Source of the DNA: Arthrobacter caoxuetaonis
GTDB lineage: Bacteria; Actinomycetota; Actinomycetes; Actinomycetales; Micrococcaceae
Reading direction: 5' to 3'
Assembly (NCBI RefSeq): GCF_023921125.1
Contig: NZ_CP099466.1
Coordinates: forward strand, 2,976,001-3,040,000
DNA: 64,000 bases
Part shown: one piece after another, positions 37,023-46,094 of the stretch
Position numbering within the stretch: the first letter of the stretch is position 1
Layout of the letters: each line of letters begins with the position of its first letter
Program-made: the position numbers and the translations under genes
Notes under the pieces: model-generated
Seen by the model: only the letters and a program-made list of their open reading frames with translations
What the model was told of the DNA's origin: nothing
Databases searched by the model: none

Positions 37023-37810
37023 GCTTCGAGCCCGAATCCCGCGGCGCGGAGTTCCGCCCGGGTTTCGGAAGCCATCATCCGGGCCAGCAGCTCTTCGCGT
37101 CCCGGCGCCAGCTCGTACTTCAGCAGTTTCCGGGCCTTGTCCGGGTCCGTCTCACCTTCGCCGTAGGAAGGGCACAGCTGCGCGACAGCGCAAACACCGC
37201 AGGCGGGCTTCTTGGCATGACAGACTCGGCGTCCGTGGAAGACCACGCGGTTGGACAGCGGCGTCCAGTCCTTGGGTTCGAACAGCTCCGCCACGTCCTG
37301 CTCAACCTTGACCGGGTCCTTCGATTCGGTCCAGCCGAACCGGCGGGAGAGCCTCAGGAAGTGGGTGTCTACGGTGATGCCGGGAACCCCAAAAGCGTTG
37401 CCGAGGACCACGTTGGCGGTCTTGCGGCCCACACCGGCCAGTTTCACCAGGTCTTCGAGCTTGTTGGGCACCTGGCCGTCATAATCGTCCACGATCTGTG
37501 TGGCCAGCTTCTTGATCGCGGCGGACTTGGCCCGGAAGAAACCGGTGGGCCGGATGATTTCCTGGAGCTCGGCTTCGTCGGCCTCCGACAGCGCGCGTGC
37601 ATCCGGGTAGCGGGCGAAGAGAACCGGGGTCACGGCATTCACGCGCACGTCCGTGGTCTGCGCGGAGAGCACCGTGGCGATCAGCAGTTCGAAGGCGTTG
37701 GTGAAGTCCAGTTCAGCCACCGCGTAGGGGTACAGCTCCCCGAGCAGGCGGTTGATCTTTCGTGCGCGGCGCTTGAGCGCCAGCAGGGAGGCGTCACTGC
37801 CGGTTGCCAT
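37019..37810 (-). CDS. nth: Endonuclease III
   Basis: 263-aa bifunctional DNA glycosylase/AP lyase that removes oxidised pyrimidines. The helix-hairpin-helix is in LVKLAGVGRKTANVVLG with the catalytic Lys, and the catalytic Asp in ITVDTHFLRLSRRFG. The [4Fe-4S] cluster ligands are in CHAKKPACGVCAVAQLC (C-x6-C-x2-C-x5-C, about residues 203-219). It overlaps the NUDIX gene by 4 bases. In M. tuberculosis a thioredoxin-like gene sits between the two; here it is absent. Confidence 0.96.
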   Translation of the reverse strand: MATGSDASLLALKRRARKINRLLGELYPYAVAELDFTNAFELLIATVLSAQTTDVRVNAVTPVLFARYPDARALSEADEAELQEIIRPTGFFRAKSAAIKKLATQIVDDYDGQVPNKLEDLVKLAGVGRKTANVVLGNAFGVPGITVDTHFLRLSRRFGWTESKDPVKVEQDVAELFEPKDWTPLSNRVVFHGRRVCHAKKPACGVCAVAQLCPSYGEGETDPDKARKLLKYELAPGREELLARMMASETRAELRAAGFGLEA

Positions 37811-37879
37811 AGGGGTTTCGTCCTTCGCAGTTGGCTGAGCCCCGCGGCCGCAGGGGCAGCGGGGCTCCTTGCCGGGGTC

Positions 37880-39295
37880 TTAGTGTCCGGAGTTTTCGTC
37901 GCTGACGCGTTCGATGTTGCTCAGGTCGCGCAGGACGCCGATGCGCCCGGTGCGCTTGTCCTGGACGAGGAATTCGTGGCCGCGGTCTTCCAGGCCCAGT
38001 TCCCAGTCGCCCGGGTAGAACATGAACAACGGCATTCCGGTGCGCTCGTCAACAATCTGGCGGGGCGTACCCACGGCAAACCAGAATGCCTCAACCACGT
38101 TCTCGTTCTCCTCGCGCGTAGCGGAGATCGATTCCGAGGACTGCGTTGCGGGAGAGCCCGACGACGGCGAGCCGGCGGACACCGCCGGGTTCACCGTGGT
38201 GGCGGGCAGGGATTGCTGCCCGGCCGGAGCCGGCGCCTCCGCAGGCTGCTCGGAAGAATCCTGGCTGGAAGGGGCCTGGTTGGAAGAATCCTGGGTGGAA
38301 GGGGCCTGGGCGTTTTCCGGCCGGTCCGTGCCGAAACCCGCAGGAGCAGTTTCGCCGAACGCGGCACCCGTTCGAGGCGTGCCTGCACCAGCGGATCCTG
38401 CACCAGCGGCTCCTGCACCGGCAGCTCCTGCCGCAGCTCCGGCAGCGGCCGCAGCGGCACCCCCGGCAACGCCGGTTGCACCAGCACCAGCGCCGGAAGC
38501 GCCGGGACGGACATCGCCCTGCCCTGCAGGAGCAGGAGCACCGTGATCCCGCTCGGCCCCGGGACGTCCTGCGTTCGGCGCGGCCTGGCGCTCTCCGTCA
38601 TGGTCAGTCGAAACACGTCCCTCGTCCGGCCGGGCCGCCGCTGTCTGCCGTGCATCGCGCTCCTGGCGGGCGTCGGGATACTGCCCGAAGGCACCGGTAT
38701 GCGGCTGGCCGGCGGGGTGGCCTGCGTCCTTGGGAGCAGGCGCAGGCTTGGGTGCGCGCGCCAGGGGAAGGGCCTCACGGGCCACCGGGTGGGCGGGGAT
38801 TTCCTTCCGGCCGGAAAATTCCGCGGAGAACGGCGGAATGTGCGGCGCAAACGTGGTGGCTGCTACGAGCACAATGGCACCAATGAGGCAGATCAGGGCG
38901 CCGACGCTGAAGACGTACACCAGCTGGAGGAAAAAGAAGATGACAGCAAGCACCGCAATCACCGAGGCGAACTGGTCCAGCGACAGCGAGCCGACGCGCA
39001 GGCGTGTTCCCGGAGACAGACGTCGAGCGACAAACAGGCCGGCAACTGCCACCGGCATGATGATGCCGATTCCGACGAAGAACAGGGAGAAGGCGGACCA
39101 GAGGTTGAGCCTGCCCCCCGTGGCGAAGGGAAGGACGCTGCCAATGAGCAGCAGCAGGACGGCTGATCCAACCACGATGTCGCGCAGCCCGAAAGGACCG
39201 GCTACGGCGTGGGGCCCTCCGTCAACAGAGGCCTGCTTCGGCGCTGGTGCATCCGCGTCCGTGCGTGCCTCATTTTCGATGTGGGGCTGGTTCAT
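37880..39295 (-). CDS. Membrane protein with long Ala/Pro/Gly-rich disordered region
   Basis: 471-aa protein of unknown function. The N-terminal half has about four membrane helices (for example VVGSAVLLLLIGSVLPF and FASVIAVLAVIFFFLQLVYVF). About 230 residues of low complexity follow, rich in Ala, Gly, Pro and Gln, including two 10-residue repeats (QAPSxQDSSx) encoded by a 30-bp tandem repeat. A more ordered C-terminal segment of about 85 residues (ENVVEAFWFAVGTPRQIVDE ... MFYPGDWELGLEDRG) looks like a compact cytoplasmic or external domain. GGAGACGAGA directly precedes ATG 39295. Downstream of acs divergently and upstream of nth; no function is assigned. Confidence 0.75.
   Translation of the reverse strand: MNQPHIENEARTDADAPAPKQASVDGGPHAVAGPFGLRDIVVGSAVLLLLIGSVLPFATGGRLNLWSAFSLFFVGIGIIMPVAVAGLFVARRLSPGTRLRVGSLSLDQFASVIAVLAVIFFFLQLVYVFSVGALICLIGAIVLVAATTFAPHIPPFSAEFSGRKEIPAHPVAREALPLARAPKPAPAPKDAGHPAGQPHTGAFGQYPDARQERDARQTAAARPDEGRVSTDHDGERQAAPNAGRPGAERDHGAPAPAGQGDVRPGASGAGAGATGVAGGAAAAAAGAAAGAAGAGAAGAGSAGAGTPRTGAAFGETAPAGFGTDRPENAQAPSTQDSSNQAPSSQDSSEQPAEAPAPAGQQSLPATTVNPAVSAGSPSSGSPATQSSESISATREENENVVEAFWFAVGTPRQIVDERTGMPLFMFYPGDWELGLEDRGHEFLVQDKRTGRIGVLRDLSNIERVSDENSGH
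38251..38310 (-). repeat. 30-bp tandem repeat, two copies
   Basis: Positions 38251-38280 and 38281-38310 are nearly identical 30-mers (three differences). They encode two consecutive Gln/Ser-rich decapeptides in the disordered part of the membrane protein. A slippage origin is likely. Confidence 0.8.
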
Positions 39296-39615
39296 TCTCG
39301 TCTCCGTTCCGACAGCAACCATCCGGAAGGCGGGTGCGCCGACCGTGCAGGCACCGCCGCGGCGGCGCCACAAGCGGTTTGCTTTCAGTAACAGCCTAGT
39401 TCCCGCCAGTTGGACAGACTACCCGGGCGGCCCCGGCTGCGGCATGCAGGAGCTACCGTTCATCGCATAAACGCCCCGTTTCACGGAGGCGGATGTGAGC
39501 GGCGCCACAGCGGTAGTGCTGCCGGGTTAGGGTTGGGGAAACAGCACAGAACCCCGCCGGCCGGGCGCAAGCCCGGAAAAGGCGGCCGGGTGAGAGCCAA
39601 CCGAAAGGGTCCGAG
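39296..39615. other. Intergenic control region between the membrane protein gene and acs
   Basis: 320 bases without a supported gene between divergent transcription units. The left end should hold the membrane-protein promoter. The right end holds the acs control region with a Crp/GlxR-like palindrome (39494-39509) and GAAAGGG before the acs ATG. No hairpin or RNA gene is evident. Confidence 0.6.
39494..39509 (+). promoter_or_regulatory. Crp/GlxR-like binding site upstream of acs
   Basis: TGTGAGCGGCGCCACA matches the Crp/GlxR consensus TGTGA-N6-TCACA in 9 of 10 fixed positions. It lies 107 bases before the acs ATG. A Crp/GlxR-type regulator is encoded at 46.1 kb in this window, and GlxR controls acetate genes in corynebacteria. 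Confidence 0.6.
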
Positions 39616-41604
39616 ATGTCTGAACAGCCACCGGTCAAGCAGCAGGGCGAAGCACTGGAGAACCTCTACCATGAGCACCGCAGCTTTCCGCCCAGCGCGG
39701 AATTTGCCGCGGCCGCGGTGGCACAGCCGGAACTTTACGAGGACGCCGCAGCCGCCGGACCGGAGTTCTGGGCCCGCCAGGCACGGGACCTGCTGAGCTG
39801 GGATGAGGACTTCACCCAGACCCTGGACTTCTCCGACGCGCCCTTCGCCAAGTGGTTCGTAGGCGGAAAGCTCAACGCGTCCTACAACGCCCTGGACCGC
39901 CACGTTGAACAGGGGCGCGGAGACCGCGTCGCCATCTACTTTGAGGGCGAGCCCGGCGACACCCGCACGTACACCTACGCCCAGCTCACCGAAGAAGTGA
40001 AGAAGGCCGCCAACGCGTTCGAGTCGCTCGGGGTCTCCAAGGGCGACCGCGTCGCCGTCTATCTGCCGATGATCCCCGAAGCTGTCATCACCATGCTGGC
40101 CTGCGCCCGGATTGGCGCCGTCCACTCCGTGGTCTTCGGCGGCTTCTCCGCAGACGCCCTCCGCAGCCGCATCGACGACGCCGAAGCGAAGCTCGTCGTC
40201 ACCGCCGACGGTTCCTACCGCCGCGGCAAGCCCACCCAGCTGAAGCCGGCTGTGGACGAATCCCTGGTAAGGGACGGCCACAGTGTGCAGCACGTCCTGG
40301 TGGTCAAGCGCAACGGCGAGCCCGTGGACTGGACCGATGGCCGCGACGTGTGGTGGGACGACGCCGTCGCCACTGCGAGCGCCGAGCACACGCCCGTACC
40401 GCATGACTCCGAGCACCCGCTGTTCATCCTCTACACCTCCGGCACCACCGGGAAGCCGAAGGGCATCCTGCACACCACGGGCGGGTACCTGACCCAGACC
40501 GCGTTCACGCACCTCGCCACCTTCGACCTCAAGCCCGAGACCGATGTCTACTGGTGCACCGCCGACGTCGGCTGGGTGACCGGCCACAGCTATGTCACCT
40601 ACGCGCCGCTGGTCAACGGTGCCACGCAGCTGATGTACGAAGGCACCCCGGACACACCCCACCAGGGCCGCTGGTGGGAGCTGGTGGAGAAGTACAAGGT
40701 GTCCATTCTCTACACGGCGCCGACTGCGATCCGGACCTGCATGAAGTGGGGACGGGACATCCCCGGGAAGTTCAACCTGGACTCCATCCGGGTGCTGGGA
40801 ACCGTGGGCGAGCCGATCAACCCCGAAGCCTGGATGTGGTACCGCACGGTGATCGGCGGCAATGGCGGCAAGAAGGAAATCCCGGCCCCGATCGTGGATA
40901 CGTGGTGGCAGACCGAAACCGGTGCCCACATGATCGCGCCGATGCCCGGAGTCACGGCCACCAAGCCCGGATCGGCCCAGGTGCCCGTCCCCGGCATCTC
41001 CGTGGACGTGGTGGATGAAATGGGACAGCCGGTGCCCAACGGTTCCGGCGGTTTCCTGGTGGTGAAGGAACCCTGGCCCGCAATGCTGCGCGGCATCTGG
41101 GGAGATCCGCAGCGCTTCAAGGACACCTACTGGTCCCGGTTCGACAACATGTACTTTGCCGGTGACGGCGCCAAGAAGGACGAGGACGGTGACATCTGGC
41201 TGCTCGGCCGGGTCGACGACGTCATGAACGTGTCCGGACACCGGCTCTCCACTACGGAGATCGAGTCTGCACTCGTCAGCCATCCCTCGGTGGCGGAAGC
41301 CGCCGTCGTTGGTGCCGTTGATGAGACCACGGGTGAAGCTGTGGTCGCCTTCGTGATCCTGCGCGGCAGTGCCAAGGACGACGCCGACATCGTCACCACG
41401 CTGCGCAACCACGTGGGCAAGGAGATCGGCCCCATCGCGAAGCCGCGGCACATCCTGGTGGTTCCCGAACTGCCCAAGACCCGGTCCGGCAAGATCATGC
41501 GCCGCCTGCTCAAGGACGTGGCCGAGGGCCGCGAGCCGGGCGACTCAAGCACGCTGGCCGACAACACGGTGATGTCCCAGATTGCGGAGTCCCTGCGCAA
41601 GTAG
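39616..41604 (+). CDS. acs: Acetyl-coenzyme A synthetase
   Basis: 662-aa AMP-forming ligase converting acetate, ATP and CoA to acetyl-CoA via acetyl-AMP. The P-loop-like motif is [20 protein letters not shown] near residue 275, followed by the acetate-site [18 protein letters not shown] and the hinge [19 protein letters not shown]. The acetylatable Lys is in [10 protein letters not shown] near residue 625, the target of lysine acetylation and of AcuC/CobB deacetylation in other bacteria. GAAAGGG before ATG 39616 supports the start. Length is typical of Acs. A long palindrome follows its stop at 41625. Confidence 0.97.
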   Translation: MSEQPPVKQQGEALENLYHEHRSFPPSAEFAAAAVAQPELYEDAAAAGPEFWARQARDLLSWDEDFTQTLDFSDAPFAKWFVGGKLNASYNALDRHVEQGRGDRVAIYFEGEPGDTRTYTYAQLTEEVKKAANAFESLGVSKGDRVAVYLPMIPEAVITMLACARIGAVHSVVFGGFSADALRSRIDDAEAKLVVTADGSYRRGKPTQLKPAVDESLVRDGHSVQHVLVVKRNGEPVDWTDGRDVWWDDAVATASAEHTPVPHDSEHPLFILYTSGTTGKPKGILHTTGGYLTQTAFTHLATFDLKPETDVYWCTADVGWVTGHSYVTYAPLVNGATQLMYEGTPDTPHQGRWWELVEKYKVSILYTAPTAIRTCMKWGRDIPGKFNLDSIRVLGTVGEPINPEAWMWYRTVIGGNGGKKEIPAPIVDTWWQTETGAHMIAPMPGVTATKPGSAQVPVPGISVDVVDEMGQPVPNGSGGFLVVKEPWPAMLRGIWGDPQRFKDTYWSRFDNMYFAGDGAKKDEDGDIWLLGRVDDVMNVSGHRLSTTEIESALVSHPSVAEAAVVGAVDETTGEAVVAFVILRGSAKDDADIVTTLRNHVGKEIGPIAKPRHILVVPELPKTRSGKIMRRLLKDVAEGREPGDSSTLADNTVMSQIAESLRK

Positions 41605-41624
41605 CATCCCGCTGTCCGCGCGAA

Positions 41625-41680
41625 CGAGATAACAGAAACTGCCCGTATCGGACCTGATACGGGCAGTTTCTGTTATCTCG
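41625..41680. repeat. Long perfect palindrome, element copy 1 (also acs/ohr terminator)
   Basis: 25-base arms (41625-41649 and 41656-41680) pair without mismatch around the loop GGACCT. The left arm begins CGAGATAACAG and continues AAACTGCCCGTATC. It lies between the convergent acs and ohr genes and could terminate both, though there is no long T-run. A second copy with the same 16-base arm core (AGAAACTGCCCGTATC) occurs at 63202-63263. Confidence 0.85.
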
Positions 41681-41695
41681 GTGAGTTTGGAAGGA

Positions 41696-42118
41696 CTAGC
41701 CGACGACGGCGTCCACTTCCACGTCGATGTTGCCGCGGGTGGCGTTGGAGTACGGGCAGACCTGGTGTGCTTCCTGGGCAAGCTTGTCAGCCGTTGGCTG
41801 GTCCACACCGGACATTTCCACGTGGAGGGCCACGGCGAGCTGGAAGCCGCCCTCTTCCCTGGGGTTGATGCTGACCTCGGCGGTGACCGCACTGTCGCTG
41901 ATCTCGGCCTTCGCCTGGCGGGCCACCATCTTCAGTGCCGAGTGGAAACAGGCCGCGTAGCCCACGGCGAAGAGCTGCTCCGGGTTGGTTGCCCCGCCGG
42001 CGCCGCCCATTTCCTGCGGAACAGCGAGATCCACCGCCAGCAGGCCATCGCTCGTCCGGGCTTCGCCGTTCCGGCCGTCACCGGTGGCGGTTGCAACTGC
42101 GGTGTAGAGGGCACTCAT
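41696..42118 (-). CDS. ohr: Organic hydroperoxide resistance protein Ohr
   Basis: 140-aa OsmC/Ohr-fold peroxidase that reduces organic hydroperoxides. The two reactive cysteines are in GYAACFHSAL (about Cys58) and VCPYSNATRGN (about Cys122), with an Arg in the SD(G)LLAVDL region typical of Ohr. AAGGAG before ATG 42118 is strong. Instead of the usual MarR-type OhrR neighbour there is a divergent TetR gene with a palindromic operator between, so the control may differ. Thiol electrons usually come from lipoylated proteins, which are not encoded here. Confidence 0.93.
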   Translation of the reverse strand: MSALYTAVATATGDGRNGEARTSDGLLAVDLAVPQEMGGAGGATNPEQLFAVGYAACFHSALKMVARQAKAEISDSAVTAEVSINPREEGGFQLAVALHVEMSGVDQPTADKLAQEAHQVCPYSNATRGNIDVEVDAVVG

Positions 42119-42180
42119 GGGAACTCCTTGGGGGTAGGAAACGTCTTCGTGAACAGCGGGACTTTGCCTCGCCGTCCAAG

Positions 42181-42200
42181 TAGACTAACTAGTAAGTCTA
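42181..42200. promoter_or_regulatory. 20-bp palindromic operator between ohr and tetR
   Basis: TAGACTAACTAGTAAGTCTA is a near-perfect palindrome centred on ACTAGT, with only the A/A pair at positions 7 and 14 breaking symmetry. It lies 28 bases before the TetR start and 62 bases from the ohr start, as expected of an autoregulatory operator. Confidence 0.75.
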
Positions 42201-42228
42201 CTAAACGCCATCCCCAGGAGCCCCCGCT

Positions 42229-42819
42229 ATGGCACCCACTCCCCCTGCAGGCACTCCCCCGGTCCGGGACCGCATCCTGGCAGCTGCCGGCGAACTGTTC
42301 TACGCCGAGGGCATCCGGGCGGTCAGCGCCGACAAGATCATCGCCGCGGCGTCCACCACCAAGGTCACCTTCTACCGCTACTTCCCAACCAAGGACGATC
42401 TGGTTGCCGGGTACCTGGACGCCCAGTCGGACCGGATCCGCGAGGCCGCCGCCCGGCTTCCGGCAGATCCCTGCCAGGCACTTGCTGCCCTTGCGGACGC
42501 CATGGGCACGGAAGCATGCCGCCCGGGCTTTCGGGGGTGCCCGTTCATCAACGCTGCCGCCGAGTATCCTGCTGCGGACCACCCGGTGCGTGCTGCCGTG
42601 GAGCGCCACCGCAACTGGTTCCACGGCCTCGTGGCTGACCTGGCCGCACGGTTGGGCGCCGAGGACCCGCAGCAGGCGGCAGACCAGCTGGTCATGCTCC
42701 GGGACGGGGCCATGGTGCACGGCTATGTCTCCGATCCCACGGGGGTCGGCCCCAGCCTGCTGCAGGCCGGACGCGCGGTCCTGCAGCTGCACCTTCCAGC
42801 CGGCACCGCACTCCGCTGA
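42229..42819 (+). CDS. TetR-family regulator divergent from ohr
   Basis: 196-aa repressor. The N-terminal TetR HTH (about 15-60) has the recognition helix TKVTFYRYFPTKDD. The C-terminal domain contains GTEACRPGFRGCPFINAAAEYP, of which the core RGCPFINAAAEYP is a conserved signature in a TetR subfamily, with two Cys seven residues apart (about residues 98-105). The cysteines could sense peroxides or electrophiles, which would fit the ohr neighbour, but that is inference. It is followed after 69 bases by the MHS transporter. Confidence 0.85.
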   Translation: MAPTPPAGTPPVRDRILAAAGELFYAEGIRAVSADKIIAAASTTKVTFYRYFPTKDDLVAGYLDAQSDRIREAAARLPADPCQALAALADAMGTEACRPGFRGCPFINAAAEYPAADHPVRAAVERHRNWFHGLVADLAARLGAEDPQQAADQLVMLRDGAMVHGYVSDPTGVGPSLLQAGRAVLQLHLPAGTALR

Positions 42820-42888
42820 CCGGCCCTGAATGAGCCACCCCGCGGGCCGGTTGGCAAAACACCGGAACACCTAGCACAATCAGCACTT

Positions 42889-44217
42889 GTGTCTACTTCC
42901 CCCACAGCAGTGAACCCTGCCCAACGCGCCCGCATGGCCCGCAAGGTTGCCGGCGCTTCGTTCGTCGGAACCGCACTGGAGTCCTATGACTTCTACGTCT
43001 TTGGTACCGCAGCGGCCCTGATCCTGAACCGGGTGTTCTTCCCGGACGTGGACCCGGTGACCGGCACCCTGCTCGCGTTCCTTTCCCTGGGCATGGGGTT
43101 CGTGGCCCGGCCGCTGGGCGCAATCCTCTTCGGACACATCGGTGACCGGGTGGGGCGGAAGAAGTCGCTCATCTACACCATCGTGCTGATGGGACTGGCA
43201 ACCGGCGTGATCGGGCTGCTGCCCGATTACAACGCCATCGGCATCTGGGCGCCGGTGCTGCTGGTGCTGCTGCGCCTGCTGCAGGGCCTGGCAGTGGGCG
43301 GGGAATGGGGCGGAGCGGTCCTTATCGCCAGCGAACACGCAGAACCCAAGAAGCGGGCGCTGTTCGCTGCGATCCCCCAGATCGGCTCTCCGGTCGGGAC
43401 CATCATGGTCACGGCCACCTTCCTGCTCCTGGCCCAGGTCTCCCCCGAGGCTATGGAAGCCGGGGTCTGGCGGATCCCGTTCCTGCTGGCCTTCCCCTTC
43501 ATGGCGGTGGCCCTGTACATGCGCCTGGCGATTGACGAAACTCCGGTCTTCAAGGACGTCGCCGAGCACAAGGAAGTGGCACGGGTCCCCCTGCTCGACG
43601 TGCTGCGCACCCAGCCCGCCGCCGTCGGCATTGCCATGGCCGCAGCCCTGCTGGGTATTGGCTCCTACTTCCTGATGACCACCTACACGCAGGCCTACGG
43701 CATTTCCGAACTGGGACTCTCCCAATCAACGGTCCTGAACGCAGCGCTGGTCGGCTCGGTGCTGCAGCTCGCCACGATTCCGGCGTTCGGCTACCTCGCC
43801 ACCAAGATCGGTTCGGCGAAAGTGGTCGCTGCCGGCGCAGCCGCGACACTGCTGATTTCCTTCCCGCTGTACTACCTGATCAGCATCGCCAACCAGCCGG
43901 TCTACATCCTCACGATCCTGATCGGCGGAATCGCCCCGACCGCGGCCTGGGCTGCGCTCGGCGGCTTGATGGCGGATCTGTTCCCGGCCCGCACGGGCTT
44001 TACCGCCATGTCGATCGCCTACAGCTTCGCAGGGATCCTGGCCGGCTTCACTCCCGCGGTCACACAGGTCTTCTCCGACGCGACCGGAGCCGCGTGGTGG
44101 CACCCGGGTGCGGTGTTGGCGCTGATGTCGCTGGTGACCATCGCCGGTGCGCTGGGCGCCGGGCGCATGATCAAGGCGAGGTCACAGACTGAACCGGCCG
44201 CGGCCGTTGCGGCATAG
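42889..44217 (+). CDS. MHS-family MFS proton symporter (shikimate/metabolite type)
   Basis: 442-aa, 12-helix transporter of the metabolite:H+ symporter family (KgtP, ProP, ShiA). Family signatures are [19 protein letters not shown] at the first helix, [17 protein letters not shown] in loop 2-3 and [19 protein letters not shown]. It starts at GTG 42889. Eight bases separate it from aroQ, so the two are almost certainly co-transcribed, suggesting uptake of shikimate, quinate or dehydroshikimate. The substrate remains inferred from context, as this family also carries citrate, betaine and other carboxylates. Confidence 0.88.
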   Translation: MSTSPTAVNPAQRARMARKVAGASFVGTALESYDFYVFGTAAALILNRVFFPDVDPVTGTLLAFLSLGMGFVARPLGAILFGHIGDRVGRKKSLIYTIVLMGLATGVIGLLPDYNAIGIWAPVLLVLLRLLQGLAVGGEWGGAVLIASEHAEPKKRALFAAIPQIGSPVGTIMVTATFLLLAQVSPEAMEAGVWRIPFLLAFPFMAVALYMRLAIDETPVFKDVAEHKEVARVPLLDVLRTQPAAVGIAMAAALLGIGSYFLMTTYTQAYGISELGLSQSTVLNAALVGSVLQLATIPAFGYLATKIGSAKVVAAGAAATLLISFPLYYLISIANQPVYILTILIGGIAPTAAWAALGGLMADLFPARTGFTAMSIAYSFAGILAGFTPAVTQVFSDATGAAWWHPGAVLALMSLVTIAGALGAGRMIKARSQTEPAAAVAA

Positions 44218-44225
44218 TTGAGTCC

Positions 44226-44693
44226 ATGACTACACCGACTCGCAACCTGCTGGTCCTGAACGGACCGAACCTGAACCTGCTCGGCACCCGCGAACCGGCG
44301 GTGTACGGCAGGCACACACTCGACGACGTCGAGGCCACCGCCATGTCCGCGGCCGAAGCCCACGGCTGGACTGCAGACTGCATCCAGTCCAACCACGAGG
44401 GCGACCTGATCGACGCGATCCACGGAGCGCCGGGGCTGGCTGACGCGATCATCATCAACCCGGCTGCTTACAGCCACACGTCCGTGGCCCTGCGCGACGC
44501 GCTCTCCGGCGTCGGCCTTCCGGTGGTGGAAGTACACCTGAGCAACATCCACAAGCGCGAAGAGTTCCGCCACCATTCCTTCGTCTCAGCCGTCGCCGAG
44601 GTCGTGATCTGCGGAGCGGGAATCCATGGCTACCGGATGGCAGTTGATTACCTCGCCGCCACACTGGACCCGCAGGGCGGGCAATCCCAGTAG
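44226..44693 (+). CDS. aroQ: Type II 3-dehydroquinate dehydratase
   Basis: 155-aa dodecameric-type enzyme of the shikimate pathway (third step) and of quinate catabolism. [20 protein letters not shown] at the N-terminus carries the catalytic Arg and Tyr. [28 protein letters not shown] (catalytic Asn/His) and [15 protein letters not shown] follow in canonical order. Preceded by an MHS transporter gene, which favours a role in using external quinate/shikimate as well as biosynthesis. Its stop lies three bases from the stop of convergent marP. Confidence 0.94.
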   Translation: MTTPTRNLLVLNGPNLNLLGTREPAVYGRHTLDDVEATAMSAAEAHGWTADCIQSNHEGDLIDAIHGAPGLADAIIINPAAYSHTSVALRDALSGVGLPVVEVHLSNIHKREEFRHHSFVSAVAEVVICGAGIHGYRMAVDYLAATLDPQGGQSQ

Positions 44694-44696
44694 CGG

Positions 44697-45890
44697 CTAT
44701 TCGCTGATGCACTCCCCTGCCGAGACGGAGCTGCGGTAGCTTGACGCGGCTTCGGCGATCGGCCCGAGCTCGGCAAGTGAGAGTGCATACCCGATCGGCT
44801 GGTCGCCGGTGGTCTTCGCGAAGATCACTCCGGCCACCCGTCCGTCAATGTCCAGCAGCGGCCCCCCGGAGTTGCCCTGCTGCACATTGGCGGCAAGCGT
44901 GTAGACCTCCAGGACCTCGGGCGAGGTGCCGTAGATGCTGCGGACCGAAACGTCACCGAGGTTCTGGACCGTGGCCGGCTGCAGCCGGAAGGGGCCGCCC
45001 GCGGGATACCCGGCGAACGCCACCGTCGTCCCGTCCGCCAGCCGTTCTCCCAGCGCGATCGGTTCGGCATCCAGGTTGTCAACGGCAATCACGGCGAGGT
45101 CCCGCGCCGGGTCAAAGTGCACCACGCGTCCCGGCAGAACTCCTCCGCCCGGCACCTGGACCACGGGTTCCCTGACCCCGGCGACGACGTGCGCGTTGGT
45201 GATGACGCGGTCATCAGCGACCACGAAGCCGGAACCGGTCTGGTTCTGGCCGCACTGGAAGGCCGTTCCGGTGATCTTCAGGACGGAGGCAGACGACGCC
45301 GTCAGGGCCTCGGAGCTAATCCCTTCGGTGGGCACTTCAACGGCTTCCGGCACCGCGCTGTCCAGTATCCGCGGCAGCCCCTCATCAATCGTGAAGGAGC
45401 GGATCTGGGCGGCCCAGGTCTTCACCGGATCCGGGGTTGCCGAATCGATCGCTGCCAGGACCCGCGAGGCAGCAATCTGCTGCGAGAGGAAGGGCATGCC
45501 CAGGGTTGCGATGCTGAAGGCCAGCATCGACATCACCACCGCGGCGACGACCACGTTCAGCGCCCCACCGAGAATACGGTCCAGGGCACGCAGCGGTGCG
45601 AAGTTGAACCAGCGGCGGACTCCGGCGCCCAGGGCAGCACCTGCGGCGTGGCCCACGAGGACCAGGATGACGGCGGTGGCGATCACAGCGACCAGACGCC
45701 ACGTCTCGTCGGGAACCCATCCGGAGACCAGCGGGATCGCAAAGAAGGCAGCTATGGCACCGGCCACGAAGCCCACGATGCCGCCGAGACTGACCGCAAG
45801 ACCGTTGCGCAGGCCCGCCAGGAGGTAGAAAAAGAGCGCCAGCAGCAGGATGATGTCCAGAACGGTGAGTCCGAGCACAAAGAGCTCCAA
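44697..45890 (-). CDS. marP: MarP-family membrane serine protease
   Basis: 397-aa protease with four N-terminal membrane helices of CvpA type (residues 5-25, 33-53, 65-85, 108-130) and a periplasmic trypsin-like domain. The triad is His234 (VITNAHVV), Asp264 (PARDLAVI) and Ser341 (QGNSGGPLL). Cys213 and Cys394 correspond to the activity-controlling disulfide of M. tuberculosis MarP (Cys214-Cys395). MarP is needed for acid resistance there, cleaving a cell-wall hydrolase. The near-identical numbering makes orthology likely. Confidence 0.92.
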   Translation of the reverse strand: MELFVLGLTVLDIILLLALFFYLLAGLRNGLAVSLGGIVGFVAGAIAAFFAIPLVSGWVPDETWRLVAVIATAVILVLVGHAAGAALGAGVRRWFNFAPLRALDRILGGALNVVVAAVVMSMLAFSIATLGMPFLSQQIAASRVLAAIDSATPDPVKTWAAQIRSFTIDEGLPRILDSAVPEAVEVPTEGISSEALTASSASVLKITGTAFQCGQNQTGSGFVVADDRVITNAHVVAGVREPVVQVPGGGVLPGRVVHFDPARDLAVIAVDNLDAEPIALGERLADGTTVAFAGYPAGGPFRLQPATVQNLGDVSVRSIYGTSPEVLEVYTLAANVQQGNSGGPLLDIDGRVAGVIFAKTTGDQPIGYALSLAELGPIAEAASSYRSSVSAGECISE

Positions 45891-46094
45891 TAAGATGTAA
45901 GTACACGTGCGGCTGCCAGGTAGCCCTTAGCATCCCGAGTCTAGCGGGCTGTACCGGCGTTTGAACGGCGGTGTTGCCCGGGCCACAACCGGCGGCCGTT
46001 TTATCATCCGAGCGCGAACAAGGCTATTACAGCTGTCACATGGCTCTCCTGTGCGGCAAGATAATAGAAGCGACAACTATTTACAGGAGATTTC

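Noticed and set aside
39481..41451. A 656-codon minus-strand frame across acs
   Set aside because: Antisense shadow of acs; no motif and no ribosome binding site.
46025..46040. TATTACAGCTGTCACA as a Crp autoregulatory site before crp
   Set aside because: Only the right half matches TGTGA-N6-TCACA; the left half has two mismatches. Mentioned under crp but not called as a site.
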